This document shows positions 25,352 to 35,061 of a stretch of 64,000 nucleotides of DNA, piece after piece. The stretch comes from Actinomadura chibensis NBRC 106107 (GTDB taxonomy: Bacteria; Actinomycetota; Actinomycetes; Streptosporangiales; Streptosporangiaceae): positions 1 through 64,000 of the forward strand of contig NZ_BCQP01000060.1 in NCBI RefSeq assembly GCF_001552135.1, in the 5' to 3' direction. Under the pieces are notes generated by a model that saw only the letters and a list, made by a program, of their open reading frames with translations, did not search any database and had not been told where the DNA came from. Every line of letters starts with the position of its first letter. Within the stretch, counting starts at the first letter, position 1. The translations under genes and the position numbers were made by a program.

Positions 25352-26419
25352 GTGGCGCGGGTGCTGTTCGACTGCGAGCGGCTGACGCTCGCCAGGCGGC
25401 TCAGGGGCCTGCGCAAGAACCAGCTCGCGGAGGCCGTCGGGACGACGCCGAAGGCGATCGGGCGGTACGAGGCCGGGGTGCAGCGGCCCGATGAGCCGAC
25501 CGTGAAACGCCTGGCGGTAGCGCTCGGCGTGCCCGTGGCGTTTTTCGGCGGCGGGCGGAGCCCGGTGTCGCTGGACGGCGCCCATTTCCGCTCGCTGCGC
25601 TCGACCAGCCAGATCGAGCGCGACCAGGCGCTCGCGTACGGGCGCATCGCCACGGACGTCGTCGCCGCGCTTGAGCGACTTGTCGACCTGCCCGAGGTGG
25701 AGCTGCCGGAGTACGTCGTCCCGCCGGACGAGATCGCCGGGAGCGGGCCCGTGGAGGCGGCCAGGCTGGCGCGCAAGGCGCTGGTCGCCGAGCCCGGACC
25801 GGTGCCCCACGTGGTGCGGCTGCTGGAGGCGCACGGCGTGGTCGTGCTCGTGCTGCCGGACGCGGCCGAACGGGTGGACGCGTTCAGCGTCGGCGTCCAT
25901 CCGCGCCCGATGGTCTTCTTCAATCCGGCCAAAGGCGATTACTGGCGTAACCGTTTCGACGGCGCGCACGAGCTCGGCCATTTGGTGATGCACGCCGACG
26001 CCGAGCCCGGCGAGAAGATCGTCGAAGATCAGGCGCACCGGTTCGCCGCGGAATTCCTCATGCCCGCGGACGAGATCGGCGACGAACTGCCGAACCGGGC
26101 CGACTGGGAACGGCTCGCCGAGTTGAAGGCGGTCTGGGGCGTCAGCATGGCGGCGCTCCTCTATCGGGCGCGCACGCTCGGCGTGATGAAGGAGCCCGCG
26201 TACCGGACGGCGATGTCCGCGCTGAGCTCGCGGGGATGGCGGCGGCAGGAACCGGGCCCGACGCGCCCGCTCGAACAACCGACGATGCTGACCCGCGCGC
26301 TGGAGATCGTCGCGACAGCGGGCACGGACCGCGACGGAATAGCCGCCTTGGCCCACGTGACCAGAGCCGATCTGGACCTTCTCGTCCCCCACCGCCGCCC
26401 CCTCCCCAACAACGCCTGA
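25352..26419 (+). CDS. XRE regulator fused to ImmA/IrrE metallopeptidase
   Basis: A 355-residue protein. An N-terminal XRE helix-turn-helix (residues 10-60, RKNQLAEAVGTTPKAIGRYE) is followed by a COG2856/ImmA-IrrE domain with zinc motif HELGH at 206-210 and downstream Glu234 in FAAEFLMP. These proteins cleave or bind partner repressors or toxins and regulate their own operons; they occur in phage-derived and toxin-antitoxin modules. All metal ligands are present, so it is probably an active peptidase. Confidence 0.9.
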   Translation: MARVLFDCERLTLARRLRGLRKNQLAEAVGTTPKAIGRYEAGVQRPDEPTVKRLAVALGVPVAFFGGGRSPVSLDGAHFRSLRSTSQIERDQALAYGRIATDVVAALERLVDLPEVELPEYVVPPDEIAGSGPVEAARLARKALVAEPGPVPHVVRLLEAHGVVVLVLPDAAERVDAFSVGVHPRPMVFFNPAKGDYWRNRFDGAHELGHLVMHADAEPGEKIVEDQAHRFAAEFLMPADEIGDELPNRADWERLAELKAVWGVSMAALLYRARTLGVMKEPAYRTAMSALSSRGWRRQEPGPTRPLEQPTMLTRALEIVATAGTDRDGIAALAHVTRADLDLLVPHRRPLPNNA

Positions 26420-27285
26420 CACCCACAAACGACCGCACCGCAACCCGCCCCGAGCCGCCAAACACGGGAAGCACAGGGTGGCCGACTGACGGTCAGCTCT
26501 GAGGGCCCCACGTCCAACCCGGCAACGGAACTGGGAAGGGCGCCAGCAGCCAGCACCGCCCGGCCAGCCGGGTGCGCGCAAAGGAACCGCCACGGCACCC
26601 GTCCGGAGAAACCACCGCAGCGACGTGCCCGCAGCAAACCCGGCGATCAACCCGGAGTGGGCCACGCATGCAGGCGCAGAAAGGCGTGGGCGACCTGACG
26701 GTCAGCCCGGAGCAAGCCATGACCAACGCGGTAGTGGGCACGAACGGGCCCTGTACCAACCCAGAGCCGGGTTGCCAGGCGGGTGCAGAGAAGCAAGGAA
26801 GAACGCCCCAAGAGCCGACCCAACTGCCTGCCCGCAGCGGGCCAGCGGTCAACTCAGGGAGCGGACGCTGAACGGGCAACGGGCGCGGGAGCAACCCCGG
26901 TGACCTACGGGGCGGTGTGGGAACCGACCCTGCGGGCTACGGGGCGGGTGCGGGAGTGGGCTCGGTGGGCGGCGTGAGGCGGGTGCGGGAACTGATCGTG
27001 TGGCTGGCGGGGAGGTGGGTGTGGGATCCACTCGGGGGGCGTCGGGGGGTGAGTGGTTCGGGGTGGGCGTGGGGAGCGGGGCGGGGATGTTCGGTGCGGG
27101 GTTGGAAAGGCGGTGGAGGGCCTCGGGGAGGGTGGGTAATGGGTGTTCTCGCCAATCATGCCGATGATGTGATTTGTAAAGCGGGGGCGGGAGTGACATA
27201 TCTCTGACGCGAGGTCTCCTGCGCGTCCGGCAATGCCTGTGAGACCCTCCGAGGGTCGTCGTGGCGTACGAGCGCTGGAGAAAAA
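26420..27285. other. 866-base intergenic region without a supported gene
   Basis: No open frame on either strand has a recognisable domain or coding-like codon use. Short motifs recur: CTGACGGTCAGC near 26486 and 26696, and GACC/GGGCTACGGGGCGG-like stretches around 26900-26950. The last 60 bases are more AT-rich and end in GGAGAAAAA before the next GTG, so they probably hold its promoter. It may be decayed coding sequence. Confidence 0.5.
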
Positions 27286-28152
27286 GTGCTGGACAATCGG
27301 GAGGCAGGTCCGACCGCGCTGCGCATGCAGATCGGCGCGCGGCTGCGTCGGATGCGGGAGGACAGGGGCATCGGGCGGGCCGAGGCCGGTGCGGCGATCC
27401 GCGGCTCGGAGTCCAAGATGTGCCGACTCGAACTGGGACGGCACGGCTTCAAGCTCCGCGACGTCCTGGACCTGCTGGATCTCTACGGCATCGATGACGA
27501 GGACGAGCGGGAGAGCTTCGTCGAGCTCGTCCAGGAGGCGAAGAAGCCGGGCTGGTGGCAGAGCTACGGCGATGTCGTGCCGAGCTGGTTCGAGCAGTAT
27601 GTCGGCCTTGAGCAGTCGGCGACGACGATCCGCTCCTACGAGGTGCAGTACATCCCGGGCCTGCTCCAGACGCAGGAGTACGCGCGGGCCGTCATCGGGC
27701 TGGAGCATTTCGACGCGGGCTACGACGGGCTCGACCGGCGGCTCACGGTGCGGATGACGCGGCAGAAGATCCTGTTTCGCCCGGTCGCGCCGGTGCGGTT
27801 GTGGACGGTCATCGACGAGGCGGCGCTGCGCAGGCCGATCGGCGGGACGGCGACGATGCGCGCCCAGATCGAGCACCTGATCGCCGTCGCGGAGGCGCTG
27901 CCGAACGTGAACGTCCAGCTGCTGCCGTTCACGGCGGGCGGGCACCTCGCGCTCGGCGGGCCGGTCACGATCGTCCGGTTCGGGGCGGACGAGCTGGACG
28001 ACGTCGTCTACCTCGAACAGCTCACCAGCGCCCGCTACCCGGAGGGCCGGGAGGCCGAGCGCTACAAGCACATCATGGACCTGCTCGCGATCCGGGCCGC
28101 GCCGCCCGCGCGCAGCATCGCGCTGCTCAAGGACCTGGCGATGGAATTCTGA
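27286..28152 (+). CDS. helix-turn-helix DUF5753 regulator
   Basis: A 288-residue protein with an N-terminal XRE-type helix-turn-helix (residues 13-65, ending in SKMCRLELGRHGF) and the long DUF5753 domain, marked by YEVQYIPGLLQTQEYARAV and LPFTAGGHLALGGP. This is the WhiJ-like/Scr1-type actinomycete family, normally paired with a DUF397 protein. No DUF397 gene is adjacent here. The GTG start has GGAG 5 nt upstream. A second member is at 33535. Confidence 0.9.
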   Translation: MLDNREAGPTALRMQIGARLRRMREDRGIGRAEAGAAIRGSESKMCRLELGRHGFKLRDVLDLLDLYGIDDEDERESFVELVQEAKKPGWWQSYGDVVPSWFEQYVGLEQSATTIRSYEVQYIPGLLQTQEYARAVIGLEHFDAGYDGLDRRLTVRMTRQKILFRPVAPVRLWTVIDEAALRRPIGGTATMRAQIEHLIAVAEALPNVNVQLLPFTAGGHLALGGPVTIVRFGADELDDVVYLEQLTSARYPEGREAERYKHIMDLLAIRAAPPARSIALLKDLAMEF

Positions 28153-28205
28153 GTTCGACGCCGCCAACTCGAACACTTGTTTGATTCAGCGGGTACAGTG
28201 GAGGC

Positions 28206-28823
28206 ATGTTCCAGGCTTCACTGCTGGACGACACGGACGAGCGCGGTCCGCGTCCGCTGAGCGACGCGCGGCGGACGCGGCTGTCCGGCGGCGCCTGGGT
28301 GGACGTCCTGCCCGGCTGGATCCCCGGGGCGGACGCGCTGTTCGAGCGGTTGCTGGAGACCGTCCCGTGGCGGGCGGAGCGGCGGCACATGTACGACCGG
28401 GTCGTGGACGTCCCGCGCCTGCTCGCCTTCTACGACGAGGGCGAGCCGCTGCCCGACCCCGTCCTGGACGAAGCGAAGTCCGCGCTGGACGACCACTACG
28501 CAAGCGAACTGAAAGAACCGTTCCGTACGGCGGGCCTCTGCCTGTACCGGGACGGACGCGACAGCGTCGCCTGGCACGGCGACCGGATAGGAAGGGGCGC
28601 CTCTGAAGACACCATGGTCGCGATCCTGTCGGTGGGAACGCCCCGGAGCCTGCTCCTCCGGCCACGCGGCGGCGGCGCGACCGTCCGCCACGAGCTGGGG
28701 CACGGCGACCTGATCGTGATGGGCGGAAGCTGCCAGCGCACCTGGGAACACGCCATCCCGAAGAGCGCCCGCGTGACCGGCCCGCGGATCAGCGTGCAGT
28801 TCAGGCCCCGCGGAGTCCGCTGA
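28206..28823 (+). CDS. alkB: AlkB-family 2-oxoglutarate/Fe(II) dioxygenase
   Basis: A 205-residue AlkB-type DNA/RNA repair dioxygenase. The iron ligands His124 and Asp126 (WHGD), His182 (WEHAIPK) and the 2-oxoglutarate arginine pattern Arg194...Arg200 (RISVQFR) are all present. It would remove methyl adducts such as 1-methyladenine and 3-methylcytosine from DNA or RNA. The GGAGG site sits only one base from the ATG, so the leader is short. No ada or other alkylation-repair gene is adjacent. Confidence 0.93.
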   Translation: MFQASLLDDTDERGPRPLSDARRTRLSGGAWVDVLPGWIPGADALFERLLETVPWRAERRHMYDRVVDVPRLLAFYDEGEPLPDPVLDEAKSALDDHYASELKEPFRTAGLCLYRDGRDSVAWHGDRIGRGASEDTMVAILSVGTPRSLLLRPRGGGATVRHELGHGDLIVMGGSCQRTWEHAIPKSARVTGPRISVQFRPRGVR

Positions 28824-28972
28824 CCACGACCACCAAGCCACGACCACCAAGCCACCGGCCAGGGCTCGGGCGGGCGCGTGGAAGGGGTGCGGAAGGGAGG
28901 TAAGCGAGCGGCATCGGGCCGCAGGGACAGGTCACCTCATGGCACCATAACGGTGATTCGGGAGGAGGCCCG

Positions 28973-31942
28973 TTGCTTCGTCTGGTCGTGTCTCAGACCT
29001 CTCCGGGGGCGTATCGCACGGTACTGGACGCGCTGCAGGCGCCGATCCCGCCGTTCTCACCCCCCGGACGGCACATCCTGATCGAGCCCGGCCAGTATCC
29101 GAACACCGGGTTCCGCAGTTCGGGCGACTTCGTGCTGACGGCCGTCGGCGGGCCGGGGTCGGTCACGCTGGACGGCGCCACCGACGCCACGATCGAGCTG
29201 ACCGGCAACGTGACGCTGCAGGGCCTCGTCATCCGGAACTGGAGCGCGGAGGGCGCCGCGCTGGACGTCTCCGAGGGCAGCGTCCTCGCCGAGCAGTGCC
29301 AGTTCGTGAGCCGGTCCGAGGCCGTGGCGGTGCGGGCGTGGAACGGCGGGCGGCTCGCGCTGAAGAACTGCCGGGTGCAGGACGGCGCGGTCGTGTACTC
29401 GGCCGCGTCCGGGGTGATGGAGTCCACCGACGTCGCCGGGCCGGACGGCAACGCGGTCGCGATCCGGATGGGCAGCGCGGTCACGATCCGGTCCTGCCGG
29501 ATCGAGGGCGCGGGCGGCAGCGGCATCTGGGTGACCGAGGGGTCCAGGCCGCTGATCGAGCAGTGCACGGTGACGGGCGCCGGGGCGGCGTCCGTCCTGG
29601 TGGACGACCGGGCGGACGCGGCGGTCCGCAACTCGGCGCTGCACGGGTCGGGGCAGTGCTCGCTCGTCGTCCGCGACAACGCGAACGCGCTCGCCGAGGA
29701 CTGCCTGATCGCGGACGCGACGCTGGAGGCCGTGTGGGTGACCGCCGGCGGGACGCTGACCGCGCGGCGCGTCCGGTCCGAGTCGCCGCGCCGCACCGGC
29801 ATCGCCGTCGAGGAGGCCACCGCCACCTTCGAGGACTGCGAGGTCGTCGAGGCGGCGCTGAACGGCGTGTACGTCGGCGCGCGGGGCCGCGCCACGTTCC
29901 TGCGCGGCCGGGTGGAGCGCTCGACGGTCGGCGTCCTCGTGGGCACCGGCGGCGACGGGACGTTCGACCGCACCATCGTCGCGGACAGCACGACGTTCGG
30001 GGTGAACGCCGACCCCGGCTCGGACCTGCTCCTGCGCGACTGCTCGATCCTGAACAGCGGCGGGTCGGGCGTCCTCGCGGCGCGTTCGGCGCGCGTCCAC
30101 ACGGAGCGGCTGACGAGCGAGGGGAACGCCGTTCCGGACTCGTTCGACTTCGAGCCGGAGGAGCCGCCGACCGCGCAGGTGCGCGAACCGGAGGCGACCG
30201 GGGGCGCGGGCCCCGTCCCGCCGAAGGGCGCGGGGCGCGGGCCGGGCGCGGGCCCGGCCGGCGGCGGCGGCGAAGGCACGGCCGACGCGCTGCTCGCCGA
30301 ACTGGACGCGATGGTCGGCCTCGCCGGGGTGAAACGCGAGATCAGGAAGCTGACGAACCTGCAGAAGGTGGCCGAGCAGCGGCGCCTCGCCGGGCTGCCG
30401 CCGGGCCCGGCGATCGGCCGCCACATGGTGTTCGCCGGTCCGCCCGGCACGGGCAAGACGACCGTCGCGCGCCTGTACGGGCGCATCCTCGCGGCGCTCG
30501 GCGTCGTCGCGAACGGCCAGGTCGTCGAGGTGAGCCGGGCCGATCTCGTCTCGGAGAACGTGGGCGGGACGGCGTTGAAGACGACCGCCGCGTTCGACCG
30601 GGCGCGCGGCGGGGTGCTGTTCCTGGACGAGGCGTACGCGCTGTCCCGCAAGACGTCCGGCACCGACTTCGGGCAGGAGGCCATCGACACCCTCGTCAAG
30701 CTCATGGAGGACCACCGCGACGAGGTCGTCGTCATCGCCGCCGGATATTCGGCGGAGATGCGCGAGTTCCTCGCCGCGAACCCGGGCCTGAAGTCGCGCA
30801 TCTCCCGGACGGTGGAGTTCGAGAACTACAGCCCCGCCGAACTGCTCCAGATCACCGCCGCGCAGGCGGAGAAGGACGGCTACCGGCTGTCCGACGACGC
30901 GCGCGACGCGATCCTCGACCATTTCAAGTCCGTCCGGCGGGACGCGACGTTCGGCAACGGCCGGGCCGCGCGCCGGGTGTTCGAGGCGGCGGTGGAGCGG
31001 CAGGCGCAGCGCCTCGCCGACCTCGCCGAGCTGCCGTCCGGCGCGGAGCTGAGCCTGCTCCTCGCCGAGGACCTGGACGTCGAGACGGGCCTCGCCGCGC
31101 GGTTCGGTGAGGCCCGCGACTCCGACCAGGTCGCGCACGTCCTCGGCAGGCTGATCGGGATGACCGGGCTCGCGGAGGTCAAGCAGGAGATCAGCGACCT
31201 GCTGGACCTGCTCGCCTCGTCCCGGCGCCGCCGCGAGGCCGGGCTGGAGGCCGAGCCGTTCACCGGGCACCTGGTCTTCGCCGGTCCGCCGGGCACGGGC
31301 AAGACGACGGTCGCGCGGCTGTACGGAGAGCTGCTGGCGGCGCTCGGCGTCCTCGCGCAGGGGCAGGTCGTCGAGGCGGCGCGGGTCGACCTCGTCGGGC
31401 AGTACGTGGGGCACACCGCGCAGAAGACGGCGGAGGTGTTCGAGCGGGCGCGCGGCGGCGTCCTGTTCATCGACGAGGCGTACACACTGTCGCGGCCCGT
31501 CGACAGCGGGCACGACTTCGGGCTGGAGGCGATCGACACGCTCGTCAAGCTGATGGAGGACCACCGCGACGAGGTGATCGTGATCGCCGCCGGGTACTCG
31601 TCCGAGATGGACGGCTTCCTCGCCGCGAACCCGGGTCTGGCCTCCCGGTTCGCGCGGACGCTGACGTTTCGTCCCTACGACGTCGACGGGCTCGTGTCGA
31701 TCTTCCTCGGCAAGGCGGAGGCGGCGGACTACCTCGTCCCGGAGCCGACGCGGGAGGCCCTCGTCGCGCACCTCGAAGCGCACCGCGACCGGTACCGGGA
31801 GGGCAACGGCCGCGAGGTCGACAAGCTGTTCCGGTCGGCGGTCACCGCGCACGCCCGCCGCACCGAGCAACTCGCGGGCGGCGGCACGGAACTGACGACC
31901 GAGCAGCTCTCCACCCTCCTTCCGGCGGACATCGCGCCGTGA
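28973..31942 (+). CDS. beta-helix protein with two EccA/CbxX-type AAA+ modules
   Basis: A 989-residue protein. Residues 1-380 are a right-handed parallel beta-helix, a series of short strands such as VTLDGATDATIELTGNVTLQ with IxxCxIxxA-like spacing. A Pro/Gly linker follows, then two CbxX/CfqX-type AAA+ ATPase modules. Walker A GPPGTGKT is at 489-496 and again at 771-778, with Walker B LFLDEAY and LFIDEAY. This AAA+ type includes EccA of the ESX/type VII system. The TTG start has GGGAGGAGG just upstream. The beta-helix may bind cargo or the cell surface. It is coupled to the next gene by GTGA. Confidence 0.88.
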   Translation: MLRLVVSQTSPGAYRTVLDALQAPIPPFSPPGRHILIEPGQYPNTGFRSSGDFVLTAVGGPGSVTLDGATDATIELTGNVTLQGLVIRNWSAEGAALDVSEGSVLAEQCQFVSRSEAVAVRAWNGGRLALKNCRVQDGAVVYSAASGVMESTDVAGPDGNAVAIRMGSAVTIRSCRIEGAGGSGIWVTEGSRPLIEQCTVTGAGAASVLVDDRADAAVRNSALHGSGQCSLVVRDNANALAEDCLIADATLEAVWVTAGGTLTARRVRSESPRRTGIAVEEATATFEDCEVVEAALNGVYVGARGRATFLRGRVERSTVGVLVGTGGDGTFDRTIVADSTTFGVNADPGSDLLLRDCSILNSGGSGVLAARSARVHTERLTSEGNAVPDSFDFEPEEPPTAQVREPEATGGAGPVPPKGAGRGPGAGPAGGGGEGTADALLAELDAMVGLAGVKREIRKLTNLQKVAEQRRLAGLPPGPAIGRHMVFAGPPGTGKTTVARLYGRILAALGVVANGQVVEVSRADLVSENVGGTALKTTAAFDRARGGVLFLDEAYALSRKTSGTDFGQEAIDTLVKLMEDHRDEVVVIAAGYSAEMREFLAANPGLKSRISRTVEFENYSPAELLQITAAQAEKDGYRLSDDARDAILDHFKSVRRDATFGNGRAARRVFEAAVERQAQRLADLAELPSGAELSLLLAEDLDVETGLAARFGEARDSDQVAHVLGRLIGMTGLAEVKQEISDLLDLLASSRRRREAGLEAEPFTGHLVFAGPPGTGKTTVARLYGELLAALGVLAQGQVVEAARVDLVGQYVGHTAQKTAEVFERARGGVLFIDEAYTLSRPVDSGHDFGLEAIDTLVKLMEDHRDEVIVIAAGYSSEMDGFLAANPGLASRFARTLTFRPYDVDGLVSIFLGKAEAADYLVPEPTREALVAHLEAHRDRYREGNGREVDKLFRSAVTAHARRTEQLAGGGTELTTEQLSTLLPADIAP

Positions 31943-32637
31943 CCAGGGTCGAGCCGCTCGCCACGATCACGGCCGCGACGCGGGCGCTGCTCGTTACGGC
32001 GGCGCGGCTCGACGACGCGGCGTGCCGGGCGCCGTCGCTGCTGCCGGGGTGGACGCGCGGGCACGTCCTCACCCATGTCGCGCGCAACGCCGACGGCGGG
32101 ACGCGGCTGCTGACCTGGGCGAGGACGGGCGTCGAGTCCTACGAGTACCCGAGCGCGGAGGCCCGGGCGGCCGAGATCGAGGAGGGCGCGGGACGCCCCG
32201 CGGCCGCGCTCGTCGCGGACGTGCGGGAAAGCGCCCGCCGGTTCGCCGACGCCTACACGCTGATGCCGGATGAGGCGTGGGAGCGAGTCGTCCAGTGGAC
32301 GTCGGGCGTCCGGCATCCCGCCGCGCGGGCGTCGGACGCGCGGCTGACCGAGGTGCTCGTCCACCACGTCGACCTGGACGCCGGGTTCACGCCCCGCGAC
32401 TGGCCCGCCGACTTCACGGCCCGGATGCTCGGCAGCGTGGTCGCCTCGTTCGCCCGCCGGGACGACGCGCCCGACCTGCGGCTGCACGCCACCGACACCG
32501 GGCGCGACCTCGGCAGCGGCGGCGGCGAGCACGTCGTCGCGGGGACGGAGGCGTCCCTGCTCGCCTGGCTGATGGGACGTTCGTCCGGCGCCGACCTGAC
32601 CGGCGCCGAGGGGATCGCGCTCCCGTTCCTCTACTGA
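31939..32637 (+). CDS. maleylpyruvate isomerase-family mycothiol-dependent enzyme
   Basis: A 232-residue DinB-like MDMPI protein. The N-terminal four-helix part carries the metal ligands of the family (LLPGWTRGHVLTHVARNADG and EVLVHHVDLD). The small C-terminal domain is also present (DLRLHATDTGRDLG). These enzymes use mycothiol, the actinobacterial thiol. The GTG start overlaps the stop of the AAA+ gene, so it is in that operon; the functional reason is unclear. Confidence 0.87.
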   Translation: MTRVEPLATITAATRALLVTAARLDDAACRAPSLLPGWTRGHVLTHVARNADGGTRLLTWARTGVESYEYPSAEARAAEIEEGAGRPAAALVADVRESARRFADAYTLMPDEAWERVVQWTSGVRHPAARASDARLTEVLVHHVDLDAGFTPRDWPADFTARMLGSVVASFARRDDAPDLRLHATDTGRDLGSGGGEHVVAGTEASLLAWLMGRSSGADLTGAEGIALPFLY

Positions 32638-32716
32638 GACGGCGGCCCCGCCTCCGCCGCCTCCGCCGCGCCCGCGTCCCCGCACTTTCGGGCGATTTCC
32701 GGCGCGATTGTCAGGA

Positions 32717-32754
32717 GTGCACAGTCAAGCCGTCGCGCGACGGTTTATGTGCAC
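32717..32754. terminator. palindrome between convergent genes, probable bidirectional terminator
   Basis: A perfect 14-base palindrome CCGTCGCGCGACGG (32730-32743) followed by TTTAT. It is flanked on both sides by the direct repeat GTGCACAG. It sits between the 3' ends of the isomerase (+) and DUF397 (-) genes, as expected for a shared terminator. Confidence 0.5.
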
Positions 32755-32791
32755 AGTTTTCCAGGACGGTCCGGTAAAAGCGTCGCGGGAC

Positions 32792-33001
32792 TCAACGGCA
32801 GTCCAGTTCGCCGCTCTGGATCGCCGACACCAGCGCATTCCACTGTGCAGAATCGAGCGCCAGGACGCCCGCCGCGGTATCGCGCGAATCCCGGACCAGC
32901 ACCGACGGGCCGAGGGCCGCCACCTCGACGCATTCGTCGTTGGTCTGGCTCTGGCTGCCCTTGCGCCAGGACAGCGCCGCCACTTGTTTCGACAGGTTCA
33001 C
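32792..33001 (-). CDS. DUF397 protein
   Basis: A 69-residue DUF397 protein. The family line WRKGSQSQTNDECVEVA and the VRDSRD motif are clear, ending with a helix (SAQWNALVSAIQSG). DUF397 proteins work with the XRE-DUF5753 regulators, such as the one at 33535 on the same strand. GTG at 33001 has GGAGGG about 10 nt upstream; an ATG at 33019 is an alternative. The usual direct coupling to the regulator is broken here by about 530 bases of repeats and spacer. Confidence 0.85.
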   Translation of the reverse strand: MNLSKQVAALSWRKGSQSQTNDECVEVAALGPSVLVRDSRDTAAGVLALDSAQWNALVSAIQSGELDCR

Positions 33002-33289
33002 GATCCAGCAACCCTCCATCCGATGCCGGCGGGTGCCGTCTCGCCATCCGATCGGGCAAGAACACCCGCCGGGCGAGCACCAAGCAGGGCACAAGAAACC
33101 ACGACCTTGTGGATAATTTCCCGATCACGAGTGTAAACGGTTCCTGTTATTCCGCCTACACGGGACCACAAGATCACGCTGCGTGCTATGCGGGCCACTC
33201 GCCTTGTAGGTGCCTTGCGCGGCTGTCACCTCCGGTGGCGTCGGGGAGGAGTGATACGACGATTTCGCGGTGAAACGGAGTTACGGCGG

Positions 33290-33540
33290 TCGAGTCAGGC
33301 AGCGGCCCCTCGGGCCGGGCCCGGCGGGCCGTCGAGTCGGGCTGGCGGATCGTCGGGTCGGATCGGACGGCGTGGGGTCAGAGTCGGGGCGTCGAGCGGG
33401 GCATCGGGTCAGTGCGTCAATCGGGGCGTCGAGTCGGACGGCGGGGAGTCAGAGCATCGGGTCGGAGCGTTGAGTCGGACGGCGTTGAGTCGGACGGCGT
33501 CGGGTCAGAGCGTCGAATCGGGTGGGTCGTCGGGTCAGCT
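33290..33540. repeat. degenerate short tandem repeats between HTH and DUF397 genes
   Basis: A run of imperfect units about 12-15 bases long around the core CGTCGAGTCGGACGG / CGTCGGGTCAG, repeated more than ten times. It starts right after the stop of the DUF5753 regulator on the minus strand. Some units are identical (GTCGGACGGCGTTGAGTCGGACGGCGTCGG). The rest of the spacer at 33002-33289 shows no gene. Confidence 0.75.
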
Positions 33541-34407
33541 CATCAGGTCTTCGGCGGCCTGGCGGAGCAGCGCGATCGACTCGTCGGCCGACAGCGCCGT
33601 CTCGCGGAGCTCCTCGAAGGTGTCGCGGTATTCGGGGATCTTCTCGTGGTCGCCGGTGAGCATCACGCTGGTGCCGGGCCGTCCCTCGAGGTAGAGGACG
33701 TCGTCGAGATCGCCGTCGAACTCAAGGATGCTGAAGGGGCCGTCGAGCCCGGGGTGCGCGCCCGCGCTGAACGGGATGACCCGGACGGTCACGAGGTCGT
33801 CGCGCTCGGCGTCGTCGGCGATGCGGTGGAGCTGGTTGGGCATGATCGCGGGATCGGTGGTGATGCCGATGTGCCGGCGGATGACCGCCTCGTCGATGAT
33901 GTAGTGCTGCCGCGGCGGGTTCCGCCGCCGGGCGAGCTCCTTCTGCCGCTGGATGCGGAGCTTCACCGCGAGGACCCGGGACCGCTCGGGCGCCCTGCCG
34001 GTGGCCAGCACCTCCGCGTATTCGGGAGTCTGCAGCAGCCCGGGGACGACCGTCCCGTGGAACTGCCGGATGTAGGCCGCGCCCGCCGAATAGCCCACGT
34101 AGTTGAGGAAGCTCGGATTGAGCTCGCCCTTGTATTCGTTCCACCAGGCGGGCTCCCGCGCGCCGCGGGCCAGGGCCTGCAGCCGTTCCTGCCGTTCCTC
34201 CGAGGTGACGCCGTACACCGCCAGCAATGCCTGCAGATCGGTGCGGGTGATGGAGTTCTTACCGCCCTCGACCCGGATGAGCTTCGACGGGGACCATTCG
34301 AGTTCGCCGGCGACGTGCTCCTGCGTCAGGCCCTTCTCTTTCCGCAGTCGGACGAGTTCGGCCCGCAGAAGCGCGCTCTGGACGATCGGCCCCTGGTCAC
34401 TGGTCAT
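33535..34407 (-). CDS. helix-turn-helix DUF5753 regulator
   Basis: A 290-residue protein with an N-terminal XRE helix-turn-helix (about residues 16-65, LRKEKGLTQEHVAGELEWSP then SKLIRVEGGKN) and DUF5753 (GTVVPGLLQTPEYAEVL, RVIPFSAGAHPGLDGPF). It is the same family as 27286 but not a near copy. It probably regulates, or is checked by, the downstream DUF397 protein. The start MTSDQ is preceded by an AT-richer segment that likely holds its promoter. Confidence 0.9.
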   Translation of the reverse strand: MTSDQGPIVQSALLRAELVRLRKEKGLTQEHVAGELEWSPSKLIRVEGGKNSITRTDLQALLAVYGVTSEERQERLQALARGAREPAWWNEYKGELNPSFLNYVGYSAGAAYIRQFHGTVVPGLLQTPEYAEVLATGRAPERSRVLAVKLRIQRQKELARRRNPPRQHYIIDEAVIRRHIGITTDPAIMPNQLHRIADDAERDDLVTVRVIPFSAGAHPGLDGPFSILEFDGDLDDVLYLEGRPGTSVMLTGDHEKIPEYRDTFEELRETALSADESIALLRQAAEDLMS

Positions 34408-35061
34408 CTCAATCGCTCACTCTATGTAGTCGACGCCACTAGGCCGTATGCAATCCGGCAGCTCGCCACCTAGCACGGTACGTCACGCCATCGCGCCACC
34501 TGACGTCGCCCCCGCGAGCCCTACTCAAGAAACAGACCCCGTCATATCGCCCATAACTCTGGTCTGAAGCTTCCAGACTGCTGCATGCCCGTAGGCCATG
34601 TTGTAATGTGCTAGATAGCAAACTACCAGACTCCGGTATGACAGCGGGCGCGCTGCTACCAGAGGACACGGGCGGCCTGACTCAGGGTGACGCCCGGACG
34701 GGGAGGGACGCGACGCGACACCGACTTTTCGGCATCACCAGGAACAGAGAATAGAGTCGCCCGCCGCCTCCCGACGATCACCGGTAGCGAGCCAGGCCGA
34801 TCGGAGGGAAAGCGGAGAGCGACTCCTCGGGACCGCGTAGACCGTGGCGGCGGGCCTTTACCGGCACCCTGTGAAAACGCAGAAGGACCTGGGCTTGACC
34901 TGCCAAAACGTTCTCTGCGGACTCACCCAGTCTAGCCGCGATCACGCGCCGCGGGCTAGTAGGTGAAGGCGACTTCGGCACTCCGGACGATCCCCGGCCG
35001 ACAATTCGGCCGACCGTTCCGAAGGCGTCCGAGGCGCAATTCGAAGCATGGGGTTCTCGAT
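34408..35061. other. intergenic region, no supported gene
   Basis: About 650 bases between the divergent DUF5753 and cNMP-binding genes. The middle (about 34540-34660) is clearly more AT-rich than the surroundings. It holds the short inverted sequence TCTGGTCTGAAGCTTCCAGACTG, and the 8-mer CTACCAGA occurs twice. It probably holds promoters for both neighbours. Short open frames lack any recognisable feature. Confidence 0.45.

Noticed and set aside
26420..27285. Genes on either strand in the long gap
   Set aside because: The frames are open only because of high GC; codon use and composition do not look coding.
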